This document shows positions 1-12,400 of a DNA stretch of 64,000 bases, piece by piece; the first letter of the stretch is position 1, and each line of letters starts with the position of its first letter. Where the stretch lies: NCBI GenBank assembly GCA_031763025.1, contig JASSKH010000016.1, positions 5,084,001 through 5,148,000 of the forward strand, given 5' to 3'. This DNA is from Macrocystis pyrifera. Taxonomy: Eukaryota; Sar; Phaeophyceae; Laminariales; Laminariaceae. The notes beneath the pieces are model-generated. The model was not told the origin of the DNA. It ran no database searches and worked only from the letters and a program-made list of their open reading frames with translations. The position numbers and the translations under genes are program-made.

Positions 1-410
1 GCGTCCACGTGTGGGTGCCCCAACCCCCGATGACATCGCTTGGAATCATGCCACCATCGATCAAACGGAACTCGTCGAGGTCAAGTCGGACAATAAAACA
101 CAACTACGGCGAGGACTGCTGTGTATATTGCAGATTCTGTGACCACGAGCAAGATTTCAGAAAAAAAAGTAATGTGAGAATATTAGATCTCGGCCAGGCT
201 TCAACACAATGGCCAAAATACTTGACTGATCCTAGACAAGACCACCAGGGAATTTTCTCGGAACGTTCTAGGATGCAGCGGGGAGGTAGTGTAGACGATC
301 AACCATTTTGCGGAAGCTGGGCCAATCTTTAAACATTGTTGAGTAATGAGTACAGCAGTACTACTGAGTACAGCACATATACCCCTGGGTCACTTCAAAA
401 GGCGGCTTCA

Positions 411-556
411 TATCGAACGGCGTAGTCAAATCGAACGGCGAGGTCGACCAAATCGAACGGCGAATCGAGTCAAATCCAACGGCGAATCAAGTCAAATCCA
501 ACGGCGAATTCAGTCAAACCGAACGGCGAATTCAGGCAAACATCGCAAGGCGAATT
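411..556. repeat. Tandem repeat, about 22-bp period
   Basis: Seven imperfect copies of a unit like AATCGAACGGCGAATTCAGTC, in the TOP6B intron after the last visible exon. Confidence 0.75.
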
Positions 557-585
557 GAAACCGGTTGTTGCTTCGTACTCGGCAC

Positions 586-3442
586 CTTAAATTGTACTCT
601 CCGGCTGGGCTGAGGCAGCCCCCGTCGGGAGGCTTGAAGCGCTTGACGTCTTTCAGCATCTGCGTCAGACGAGACACCATCTTGACCGTCAGCTCTGTCG
701 GGTGCATCTTGGGCTTGAAGCCGGCGCCCAGCTCCGTGATGATCCGCTCCGCCAGTGTCCTGTGTTTGGGAGACAAAAAAGAAGAGCCAAGCAGCAGCAG
801 CAGCAGCAGCAGCAGCATTCACATAAATTAAAAGACAAACAGACACGAAAGGCACGAACTCTAACTGCCAGATGGTAGGATCACCTGGCAAATAGAGTAG
901 AATTCTGGGTCAATGTGCATGCTATGTCGAGGTGGGAAGGATCCTTCGGTATGCTAGGGGAGGGTTTCCACGCAAACAAGGGGAGCGGGAATCAAGGGTT
1001 AGGGGAACCTCATGGACATGGAATGCCGAGGCAGGAGACGTGCCACTGATCGACCTAAACAGCAACAGAAGCCGCCACCTCCCGAAAGTATGGGTGCGAG
1101 ACCCCAAGCGTCAAGACACAGCCGGACTCTTCTGCCGATGAAAGCGTCAAGCGGAACCAGCATCGAGGCACAAAAGTACGCACATAGAAAAAACATCGAG
1201 GTACAAGAGTACGCAGCAAAAACAGCATTGAGACAAATAAAAAAGCTGGTACGGAAGGATTTGCACTCAAGGCACATGAGTACGTGCGTAGCAAAAACAG
1301 CATCAAGGCAAAACAATAGTTAAAGAACAGCATCCAGGCTCTAAAGCACGTAGCAAAAACTGCTTTTAGCCACGGATGTACTTATCGTAACGCTAACGGC
1401 AATAAGGCTCACAAGGCACAAACGTACGTATCATAGCAAATACAGCACCACGACCGAAAAAAGTTCAGACAGTACGGGAAAAAAGACGCGGGACGACAGG
1501 TTCAGGGGTCATACCCCCCGAATGTGGCGGCAAAATCCCAGAAAAGAAGAAGCATTGCCGCAGCGAACAGGAAAAGGGAAGGCCATGGCACTTCCACCAG
1601 ACCTGTCGATGGATGACAACTCCTTCACCAGGAACCCCACCAGGTCCTTGCACTTCGTCCTGAAAACGATGACAGGTGGGTACATCATCGGGAAGCGAAG
1701 GAGGGAGGGAGGGAGGGAGGGGTGGGTGGGTGGGTTGAAGGGAGGGAGGGAGGAAGGAACGAGAGGACTATGAGGACGGCAGTACCGTAGGTGCTGTAGT
1801 TACGACTATACGCACGCCACACGCCGGGAACATCGCGCAAGGCGTACATCAGTAGTAACAGAAGGAGGAGGACGAGGGAGAGGAGGGGCGAAGGGGGAAC
1901 GAGGGAGAGGAGGAGGAGGGGGGAGAGAGGGGGAGGGAGGAGGGGGGGGGACGACGACTACTGTACGAGGAGTATGGACACGAGGACTCACCCGTGGATG
2001 AGCTGCTGCACGAGGAGGTTGTTGACACTTCCTGGGTGGTGCTTCACTTCGTAGGCAAGGGGGGGCATCTGTTCCGAGCGCCGGCGGTAAATGGCCGTGA
2101 GGTCTTTCTTCGGGTTGGCGTGGCAGTGGTACTCCAGCTCCAGCTGCGCGTACGGCGTGATGATGGCCAGTTGCTGCAGGTACTGTTCGTGCGAGCGGGA
2201 AGTCGGGGAGGGGGTTCAACGGACGGCGGTCGTTTTTGTTTCGTTTCGTTTCGTTTCGTTTCGTTTAGCTGATTTTGGGGGGGAAATCGCTTTTATTTCC
2301 CAGCTGAACTCACATGACTTTTTACGCTCTGGAATTTTCTGGGCACCCGTGGCCAAAGGGATTGACACGTGTCATCCCTTCTCCACCCCGGCACATGCCT
2401 TCGTTTTTATCGCCCATGACACTCAGTGTTCCCACAGCTCGTACTTTTGGGTAGAATTTTTCCGACTCACGCTCTCGCGCTTAGGGCGAAAATACACGGC
2501 CAACGTATTTAGGTACGGGAACAAGTTGTCGTGTGGTGGTTCACATCAGCCTGGAAACGGATTGGCTCGCGTGGCCCGCTCGGAAATGTCGGGTGACCCG
2601 TTCCGCACGGTGTTTCTTTCTGGAGCTGCGTCCGCGATGTTGATACTTGACTGTGGAAAGAGCATAACTAACCCATTGGGGGCCCAGGTACCATGACCAC
2701 ATATGTGAGAAGGGCGCTCTCAGCAGGCGTTTAGGTTGAGAGATCTGCAGCAGTACTACGGTAGCACGAGTAGCACCATGTTGCGAGCATCTCGTACAAC
2801 TCCTTGCAGTGAATTCCGGTACAGCTGCATCATCTCTGAGCCAGCAGCGCCGGGATACCTCGTGTGGCCGATGCCGTACTTTTTGTGGCTGTCCCATACC
2901 GCCTCTCTAGTCCCCAACGGGGTAACCATGAACCGTAAAGAGTAAAGAGTAAAGGGCGCTGACTTCTCAGAGGGGTGGGTGCGATCGCTCTTCAGCGCTA
3001 TCACATTGATTATTTTCAAGACAACGACTGGAAAGGGTGCTCAATAAAGTCCAACACTATATTTTCGGAAGGCCCTCTCTCGACCAGAACTTTCCGAAAC
3101 ACCTCAAGGTTGTTCGGTTCGGTCTTATTAGCACAACCTTCCCGTTCTGGAAAAATCGAGCGCTAAAAACGAAAAAAACGATCGCGCCCACCCCTGTGCA
3201 CACTGAATTAATGCTCTTTACGGGGGAGCACTTTTCGCTTCTTAATAGCATACACCAGGTATATATCATACTTCCGGCGCGTCGACATATTCAACTCGCA
3301 CCAGCCAAGAAAAAGCAAGACAAAAATTGCAAAAGTTAGGGCTGTGACTTGGTTCACTATAACTCGCCGAGTAGGTAATAACCTGGTACTTGGGTAGGTG
3401 CGAAGCAGTATACAGCAGCTAAACGGTTGAGAACGGCAATTT

Positions 3443-3479
<37 letters not shown>

Positions 3480-6400
3480 CTGCGCAGTTGTAACTGACCG
3501 GCGCGTTTATCGGTCATGTGTGAGTTATTTCGATTAACACTAAGAATCAGTTACAGGAGCTGGCTTGATTTGTGACCCAACTCATCTCTATTGAAAAAAC
3601 TCGTTAATTAAGTCCAGCCAACACGCAACCGTGGCAACAGCGCGGTCATGCTGTCATGCTGTCATGCTGCCATGCTGCCATGCTGGCATCGTCGGGGGGC
3701 TCTGGGACGAAGAGTTGGTCGATGTTTTTGTCACGAGAAAGCACCCACGCGCACCTGGAGGACCCTGGATTTGTAGGTAGGCCAGTTCCCGCTAACGCAC
3801 ACAGTCATCTCCGTACCTCTCCACCCCTGATTGTCGAGCAACAGTTCCGGAAATAACGAGCAGTAACAACGAAAACGTGGGAGTAATCCGACGATATTAT
3901 TCGGAGAGGGCAAACAGGCGAACCGGACACAGAACACGACTATAGGACTCAAAGCGGTACACTCAAAACGGTACTGCATGATACCACGGGAAAATAGACA
4001 TGCGTTCACGTAAAAGCACGCGTGAGCACGCCTCCGCAGCCGAGGGTAGAAAGACCTTCACGTAAAATCGGTTGACATGCTTTCGAACTCTGTGGCTACG
4101 TGCTGCTGCTGTGTTAGTGTTTTAATATTACCCAGTATTAAGTAGTGGCAGACAATTCGCTGATACGACGAGCCATAGAACCAGCACTCTGCTCCATTAT
4201 TCTTGATATTTTTTTTATTTTTTATTCATCACTTTTACTTTACAGCCTAACTCGTAGGAGGTTTTACCCTCAGCGATCTTCTGGACAGGCCGTGGTCACA
4301 GATGTCGTCCCTTCTCCCCCCCTGTACGTGCCTTTATTTTTTGTCGCGCATAGGGTTCAGCATTCCCACTGCTCGTCGATCTTCATCGAATGTAGCTAAC
4401 TCACGCTCTCGCGCTTTCTACTTAACATTTTTTTATGCAAGAAAAAGTCCCTACGAGCAAGCATTCGGTGAGACTTGAACCCACGAAATTGATCTGGATA
4501 GATTATATATACCACTGGAGTACCTGATTCTACCGAGCGGATGGTATAGCTAGCGATCAGTTGCACGAGGAGTGCGGTCTCGTCACAAGCGTATGATGAA
4601 AAAAAGTAAGGTTGAGGTTTAAGCGTGCATCATTGCGAGCAATGAAAGCTGTGCAGGCGTCGTACAAGTTCCAATTTTAAGGCGAAACTAATACGCTGTC
4701 CTTGGACCGCAAATGGATACCAGGTATTTGACAAGGTGTATGTATGTAATGGGGGTATATCTAGAAAATGACTAGACTTTGCTTGTCTGCTTGTGTTGTA
4801 GTTCGGACATTGAAACCACGATCCCCTAGTCAGCAGTTTTTAGTTGCTTCGTGCGGCCGATACTGCAATCATGATCATTTTTTTCGGCCCTTTTTCCCCC
4901 TCTCAAGTCCCTGAGGGGTCAAGGTTCGCACTTCGCACTTCGCACTTCGCACTTCGCACCTCCGGATTGGGGAGCTTCACGTGCTCGTGGACCGATGGTC
5001 GGTTCTTGTAGATGTCGATGTCCAAAACGCACTTGGTCAGGAAACCCGGAGCCTCGTGCGGATCCGAACTGCAGCCCGACAAAACCTTCACAGACCATGT
5101 TTGGTATACCATCAAGTTAGCGACGCCGTATTGTTGTCGTGTCACCAACGATAATTCCGGCACAACGGTCAGCGGTGTTAATGCAAGAAAAGAGCCCGAT
5201 CGTCGAAAAAACGTATTACGCATAAAAAATTGTGAGTGGCGTCTCAAGCAAACGGATGGTATAGCGTTATCATGCAAGCAGTGAAACAATTAGTTAATTG
5301 ACATTTTTAGGAGACCATATATCATGCACTGACGTGGAATGCCTAAATCGTCATTTGTTTCCTTATACAACACTCGTACACACCTTGGTGCCAGTATGTA
5401 TCATCATCACCTCTACTTCCCAGGTCATCTCACATGCCGTTTTACGCCCGGCGACCTTCCGTTCAAGTCGTGCTGACACGCATCTTCCCTTCTCTCCACC
5501 GGCGTTACAGCCCTTCATTGTTATCGGGCAGCGTCTTTAACTTCAACTGCTCGTCGTTTTTGACAGATTTTGGCAAAACAACAACAAACTCGCGCTCCTG
5601 TGCTTAGCCAACAGAGACGAAGTTTTCACTATTTACTTTTTTATTGTTTGGGTCCGCATCCCCGATAACTTCAGCCAGGAGGGGCGACAGACAATCTGCC
5701 GGTTATTTCCCCCAGGTACACTGGGAAGTACACATTTCATATATGCCTGGTACGTACATGGTAGAATACCGATGTCACAGCAGTGTGGAAATTGAAGGAG
5801 GGTATGGTAGTGTAGTACTTAACAGTCTATTTGTAATATACCAGGTACTCTATTGTATACTGGTACTGTACGTGGACGCAGTTGCAGTGTACGGCACACC
5901 GGTGTGTCGAGTAGGTACTACTGTAGGTAGCTCGTAGCTGACTGTGTACCTGGTAGGGAACTTTGGCGAAGAGTCAACGAAAGGACAGCAAGAAGACATC
6001 ACATCATATCAATACAACTACAGGAAATCTCTCCGTGATAGTAATACACAGCGTGGCAGCAACACCTCGACGCATTGGTATCGCATTGTGTAGTGCGCGA
6101 CATGTGATAATAATTTGGGACTCAGTAATTTCGGACTGAGATTTCTCATAATTTAAGAATTTACAGCCAAGAATTTGTGCTCAGCGAGGAACGCAACTCT
6201 AAATTCTGAAGAAGTAATAGTAGACTTAAAAGAGCCTATGCTCAACGTCGACACAACAACAAGCCACGAGCCTTAGCCAAAATATTTCTCAACTGTTGTT
6301 GCGTACTGTATTTAATATTCCCAGTAGGCGGCACCTGAATAGGCAGGCCAGTGCTTTTCTTCGACCATATGAGAGCCATCTTAGCGCCCATGCCGTACTT

Positions 6401-9400
6401 GCCCCGTGCTTGCCTTACGCCATACTTGCTGCTCGACAGGACCACGCCAAGCATGTCCGGTATCTGCTCAGAAAGAAGCACGGAAAGGAATACCGCGGAG
6501 AGCATGCAGTATTGCAGTCTATTCATTACAAGTACGAAGTACACCGTAGTAGTACGTAATACCAGGGCACTTGAACTGCTGTACCAGTATCAGAAGGTAC
6601 ATACACACTACAGCTCCACCAAGCCGTAGACCCTGTAGCACGTTTTGATCGGAGCATGATCACACACACGCATCTACAAGCAGTAGTAATAGTACATACG
6701 ACACTCTCCATCTCGTAGCTGAAGTGTCTTCCGAACTTGAAAAAAAAACGTGCAGCCTACGAGGTAACTATTTGTACAAGTGCAACATATTTTTTTTTCA
6801 AAAATTAACGTTCATCCTTTCTCAATTTCACCAATTAATACACTGAAAAGTAAATCGTGTGGTCGTGTAAAAGGGACTATTAATAGGCACAAATGAGAAC
6901 GTGTGAAGAATGTTGCGTAGTATACTACTCTTAGTGATACAAGTATGTAAGAGAGAATGCGATGCGGCGATGCGGCGACGCGATGAACATGCACAGGACG
7001 AAGACGCGAAGACACATGACAAGCAACATGAAGCTTTAACCTGGTAACATGCAACTCCCGAGTGCCCAGAGTGTTACAACTTGTATCGTGACGCATCATC
7101 AGTCATAGCATAACGTAACGCAAAACGGAAAATATAGCCCGGAGTAAGAAACAAGAAGGGCCGCCGTCTGTCTGCCAGGCTGCTAGGCTCCGCAAGACAA
7201 TAGTACCAGTTTTGGAACCTTCGCTCCTTCTATGGCGGTGGTGGCCGCGGTCTAACGTCCTTATCCATTCATGAGGTATACTACAAACAGTAGGTACGGC
7301 GGTGTATATGAGGTGTGCAGTGAGCTCTCTGGCTGCCTCGCCGCTCCACTTTCTTCCACCTTTCGCCTTTCACCATTCACCATTCATCATTCACATTTCA
7401 AATTTCACCACTCACCATCCGCCTTTCAAAAAAAGTCACCATTCACATTACACCAACAATCTTCCACCGGTGACCATTCACCTTCGCCTTTCAGCGTTTT
7501 ATCACTCCCCTTTCGCATTTCACCGTTCTCTATCAACCTTTCACCTTCCACATTTCGTATTTCACCGTTCACCCTGCACCATTCGCCATTCACCGTTCAC
7601 CTTTCACCATTCCCCTTTCACTTTTCATCTTCCACCCACCTTCTCGTGCGGCATGCCGACTCCGTTGTCTCTGCACTTGACGCGATAGTACAGGCTATCA
7701 CCCTTCGTCCTCCCCTTCTTCTCAATAGGCTCGGGGGCAGCTGCAGCTTGGTCAGTCGCCACTGCTGATGGTTTCGAAGCAAGCCCAATGGCAGTTTCAT
7801 CGCCTGCTGAGGTGCCCTCCGTGGTAGGCAGGCCCGCAGCCGCCTTGGGAGTGGGTTTAGCGGTTTTGCCTGCTGTCGACTTCTTGCCTCCCGAAGTCTG
7901 AAAATGAATGAGCGCGGTCACGACGTGGGGATTGACTGCTTCATGAACAAGCAAAATGCATTGAAAACGGAGACTGTTTATTTTACACTTGAAAATAACG
8001 ATCGCCTATACTATTAACAGTACACGTGCTTGAAAAAGAGGACTGCTTACTTGACAATCAGAAACACCTACTTGAAAATGAGGAAACCAGCGTATAAACT
8101 GGTGTACCCAGGGGGTGTTTCTACATACCAGTACAGCAGTGCCACTATTACGGGGGACCATAGTAAATAGGACCAAATAGTTAGTAAAAACAGGAAAATA
8201 TATAGCTTTTTGTCTGTACCGTAGGTCCTATTTACTATGGACCCCCGTAATAGTCAGTGATCAACCTAACTGGCCACTTGGTGAATATCATAACTTTCTG
8301 GGAATAATCTCCATACGAAAACGCGGGCAAATAATACCGGCCTCGCTTCGCACACTCCACCGGGATCTCATCCCACCCGGGCCTGATCCCATTCGGCACC
8401 CTGCTTCCACTAGGTGCAGAAACAGAATCAGCCCTGCGCAGGAGCCGCCCGAGGCCCACCAGCCGCTGTGTCATAGCAATGCAACAAAGTTTGAAGGCTG
8501 GAAGAACAGGAAAGACAGGTATTATGGTACAATGAATACCAACAACCATATTGATGAGAAGTAATCCGGTACAAACGCTCGTTTTTTTAATGCGAATATT
8601 TCGCATGATACAGACGTACTGTTCTAAACCAGCTATCTTCCCAAAGACGCAGCAGTCAGTAGGCATTTACCCGAAACAGCGATACCGCAGCGAATATGAA
8701 AAAAACGTAAGAGGTGACGTGAAAAGGCCGTCGTTCCTGTCCAACACTACTGCTGATGTAAACTGGCGCAATAACCACATTATACTAGTCTACTTCCAAG
8801 TATACAAGAGTACTACAGTAGCTTACTGTACTACAGTAGTACTGATCTACCACGTACCACGGCCTAATATACCAGGTATATACTGGTATGTGTACGTACT
8901 CGTTCGTGCCCACCCCTTGCAGGGAACGCCTGCACTGCGCGTTTGGTACATTTCAATAAAATAACATCAGATACCCGTATACGTAGTCCACCACTCAGAG
9001 TTGGGCACTGAGACCGAGCGTTTCAAAATCGGTTATTCAGCTTGGCTTGAAGACCGATCTCGTGTAACCGGTTCGGTAATTTTCGTTGCGTGTTTACGTC
9101 CCCTATCCCCTATGTCATATTAGACAACGCCTACATCTGTGTGGAAACCCTTGTTTGGCAGCACGCAACATGCCGCTACTGCTGGACAATATTACCACCT
9201 ACCGGTACAGAGTACCATGCATAGTTTATGTCGTACCTTAAAAAGGCCAGCGTCGACGACATCTCTGTTGTCCATGCCGCGGTGCTCATTGAACTCTGCC
9301 TCCGTGAACTCCTCGATGGTCAGGGCCACGAGAGGGAGAGCCCCAATAGACTCCGCTGCATCCAAGCTGTTTTCCACAAGCTCTCGAATAGTGGTGTACA

Positions 9401-12400
9401 GAGACTTGCCCGCCTGCCGTATCATATACGAATACAGTACTGCACCACTTCATATTTCGTGGAATTTAATGAGTTAGACTACTATTGATACTGCTGTAGC
9501 ATACGAAGTACACGATACCTGGTACAATCGGAACTGTTATACGTATACCCGGTACAGGATTCAATATTAATAGTATTAATAGGACATGTAACATTTTACT
9601 ACTGTATGACACTGTTGTAACACACCAAGTCCGAACTACAAAAGAGCGAGATTACTATGATATTTTGTTTGATTTGAGACGCGCATGCCTCGTACCTGGT
9701 AAGGACCTGGTAGATACATGCGATAAATACGTTCGTGCCGTCAATTAACTTGCGGTTTGTCCACTCGCGCTGCTTACAGCAGTAGGGCCACACAGGGTAT
9801 TATGGTCTTGCGATACCGGTAGGGCATAAATTGCGTCCTACTCGCCACCCGGTACGGGTAGGTTGGTATGATATATAAGCGCTTCGCGTCGCGGGCGGTT
9901 CCGTCCGCTACGCTCGCTCGCGAAGAAGAATGGAACGGAATAGACGGGCCAAACTATTAGATGCAAACAGGCGATTTGCAAATGCCAAAAGCTCCATGCT
10001 CCATCCAGGAAAACAACCCGAACACCGCATGCCGTACGTACGTACATACCCCGGGTAGGGTACTTCTTTTTTTCTTTTGATACGCTGTATGTACGAAAGA
10101 GAAAGCACAGCAGCACGGCGCAGCAGCACCGCAAAAACAAAGAAAATGAAACCGAAAAATTCGGAAAGAGAAAAACAATCCCTGTCCCCTCTTATGTTTT
10201 GCTGATTGGAACACCTTGCACCGGTCAAAACTATAAAAATATTCAAACAGCAGAGCTTCTCTCTCAGCCTCGTACACCGCCCGCCCCTCTAGCGACCACC
10301 TCGCCACCGATTGGTCCGGGTTAAGCTTTCCTCCCTCTCTGCCACAGTGAGCCTCGTCGCCCGCCTCGCGCGAAGCCCGGTGCTCGCCGTGGCCGTCGAC
10401 TGCGATGCTCTCCCTGTGAAATTCAGCTCCGTCGCAAAAATAAGCACCGCTTGAATCTTATTTTGCAATCCCGAACGACCCTTATAGACTCGTACATATT
10501 CTATCCAACTCCACAAAAGGAGGCCAGACAGAGCCCATTCATGCTTCCTTCTTGTCTCGATGGACACGCGACGCCTAGCCACGAAAACGGCGACGCTCCG
10601 TCCAACCCAACCTCTACCCGCCAGCACCCGCTGATACCCGCGACGGTGCCGGGATCGCCCGCGGTGCCGTGCTCTGAGTACACGCACGTGCAGGAACCAA
10701 AAAAAGAAGAAAAAGAAAAAACAACTGAAACTGCAAAAAACATGGCGAACACAAAGAACCGCTGGAAAGGTTCGGCAAGTAATAGAAAGAGGCAGTGTCC
10801 AAGTGGGAGCTCTGAGAGGCCAGGGATGTACCAACCGAGCACGCTCAGAGAGAAAGATATCTGTGAGTAGTTTAATACGAGGGGGGGCGAAATTCAAAAC
10901 AATAAAATAGGGCATGTTCGTGTTGTGCTTCCAGGTACCTGCTACCTGCAGTAGTGTGTGACGTGCAAACTGCGTCAAGGTCCAAAGCTTAACTTGGATG
11001 CAATAAGGCCACCTAATCCTCCCACGGGGGGGGGGGGAGTCTATCGCTGTTGGAATCGACAAATATATACTAGAGTTTCGAAAAACGTATACCTGGTAGC
11101 AGTGAACAGGGCTCAACAGCAGCAGTTCTCGTATCACAGTAAAAACGGAATATGGCAATATTACCTGATCATCGACCCGTCTTTGTTTGCCCTTCACTGG
11201 TACACAGATTAACAACCAACTCCAGCAAGCAGCAGCAGTTGTGTACCTGGTATATGGTAATAGCTTGGACTTTGCAGCAGGTACATACCTGGTATATAGT
11301 GAACGACAAAATTATAACGCTGCTGATGCTGCAGAACGTATACTGGTATATGAATGCGCACAACTACTATTAATAACTGCTGCTGTAAATCGAATCAGAA
11401 ACCAAACGCTGGCGTTGCCGGCTGGAACATTGCATGCTGCATCATTGTTAAATGGTCAATGCTCAGCCTCACCGATGGAGCGCGCTATTAATAGTATCCA
11501 CATTAATTGTATACCTGGTACTCGTACTTCATACCAGCAATTGTCGTGGGGTATAATAGACAGCAAAGCGCGTCGCAGGTACCAGCTATTATTGTCCAGA
11601 AAAACACAGCGAAGTACACAAGTAAAAGTGTCATACGGCTAATACTTCCACGTCGTCTCTCCCCATGGACCGCAGCAAAAGCGCAAACTAACCAATCCAA
11701 GACGACCGACCACCGGCGGCAGCTATACGAAAATTAGTGCGAACCAGGTATACGTGAGAAAACGTACGTAGCTATTTACGTATCTACGTATGAACAGTCT
11801 GCGTGTGCTGAGGGTGGAGGATCTTATCTAAAATATACCCTGGTACCGCACACGCATCCACCCCGGTCTGTGTAAAGAGAGGTGCAATGAGAGGTGTTCG
11901 CTAACTTGAAATGTACTAAAGTTGCAATAAAAGGTGCAAGGGAAACGTTAGGCGCAATGAAATGTGCAAGGGAACGCTAGGTGCAATAAAGGTGCAATGG
12001 AAGATGCAATGAAACAGATGCTCCCAGTAGTTGGTAGGAGTTATGCTTACTACAGCAGTATGTATCGGTAATCCTGAAAACATGTCTGTCTGGCTGGCTG
12101 GCAGTGCCTGTCTGTGTCCGTCACCATGGTCTCGCGATGCAGAGCGTTTCAGCCCGCCTTGCACATGGGTACTCAGGGTGGGTGACACAATCAGAGGAAC
12201 ACTGGGTTTCGTGCAGCGCTGAGTCATGGCCGTCGCGTGCTGAGCATTGCCGACAATTCCAAGGCCTGTCCTGACCCATAAAGTCAGCAGCTGCTGGTAT
12301 TACAGCAAAAAAAAAAAAAAAAAACAGGCAGCTCATTGGACGATTCAAATCCTACGATACCCATCGGCCAAATCCATGCCAGATGCCATTTACAGTAGAG

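Noticed and set aside
1..340. Remaining C-terminal TOP6B exon or another gene at the left edge
   Set aside because: No transducer-domain peptide was found in any minus frame of bases 1-585, and the 107-codon plus frame is not recognisable.
10289..11215. 308-codon minus frame and a 139-codon plus frame overlapping it
   Set aside because: Low-information sequence in the large TOP6B intron, no recognisable domain, no splice partners, and both strands open over the same stretch.
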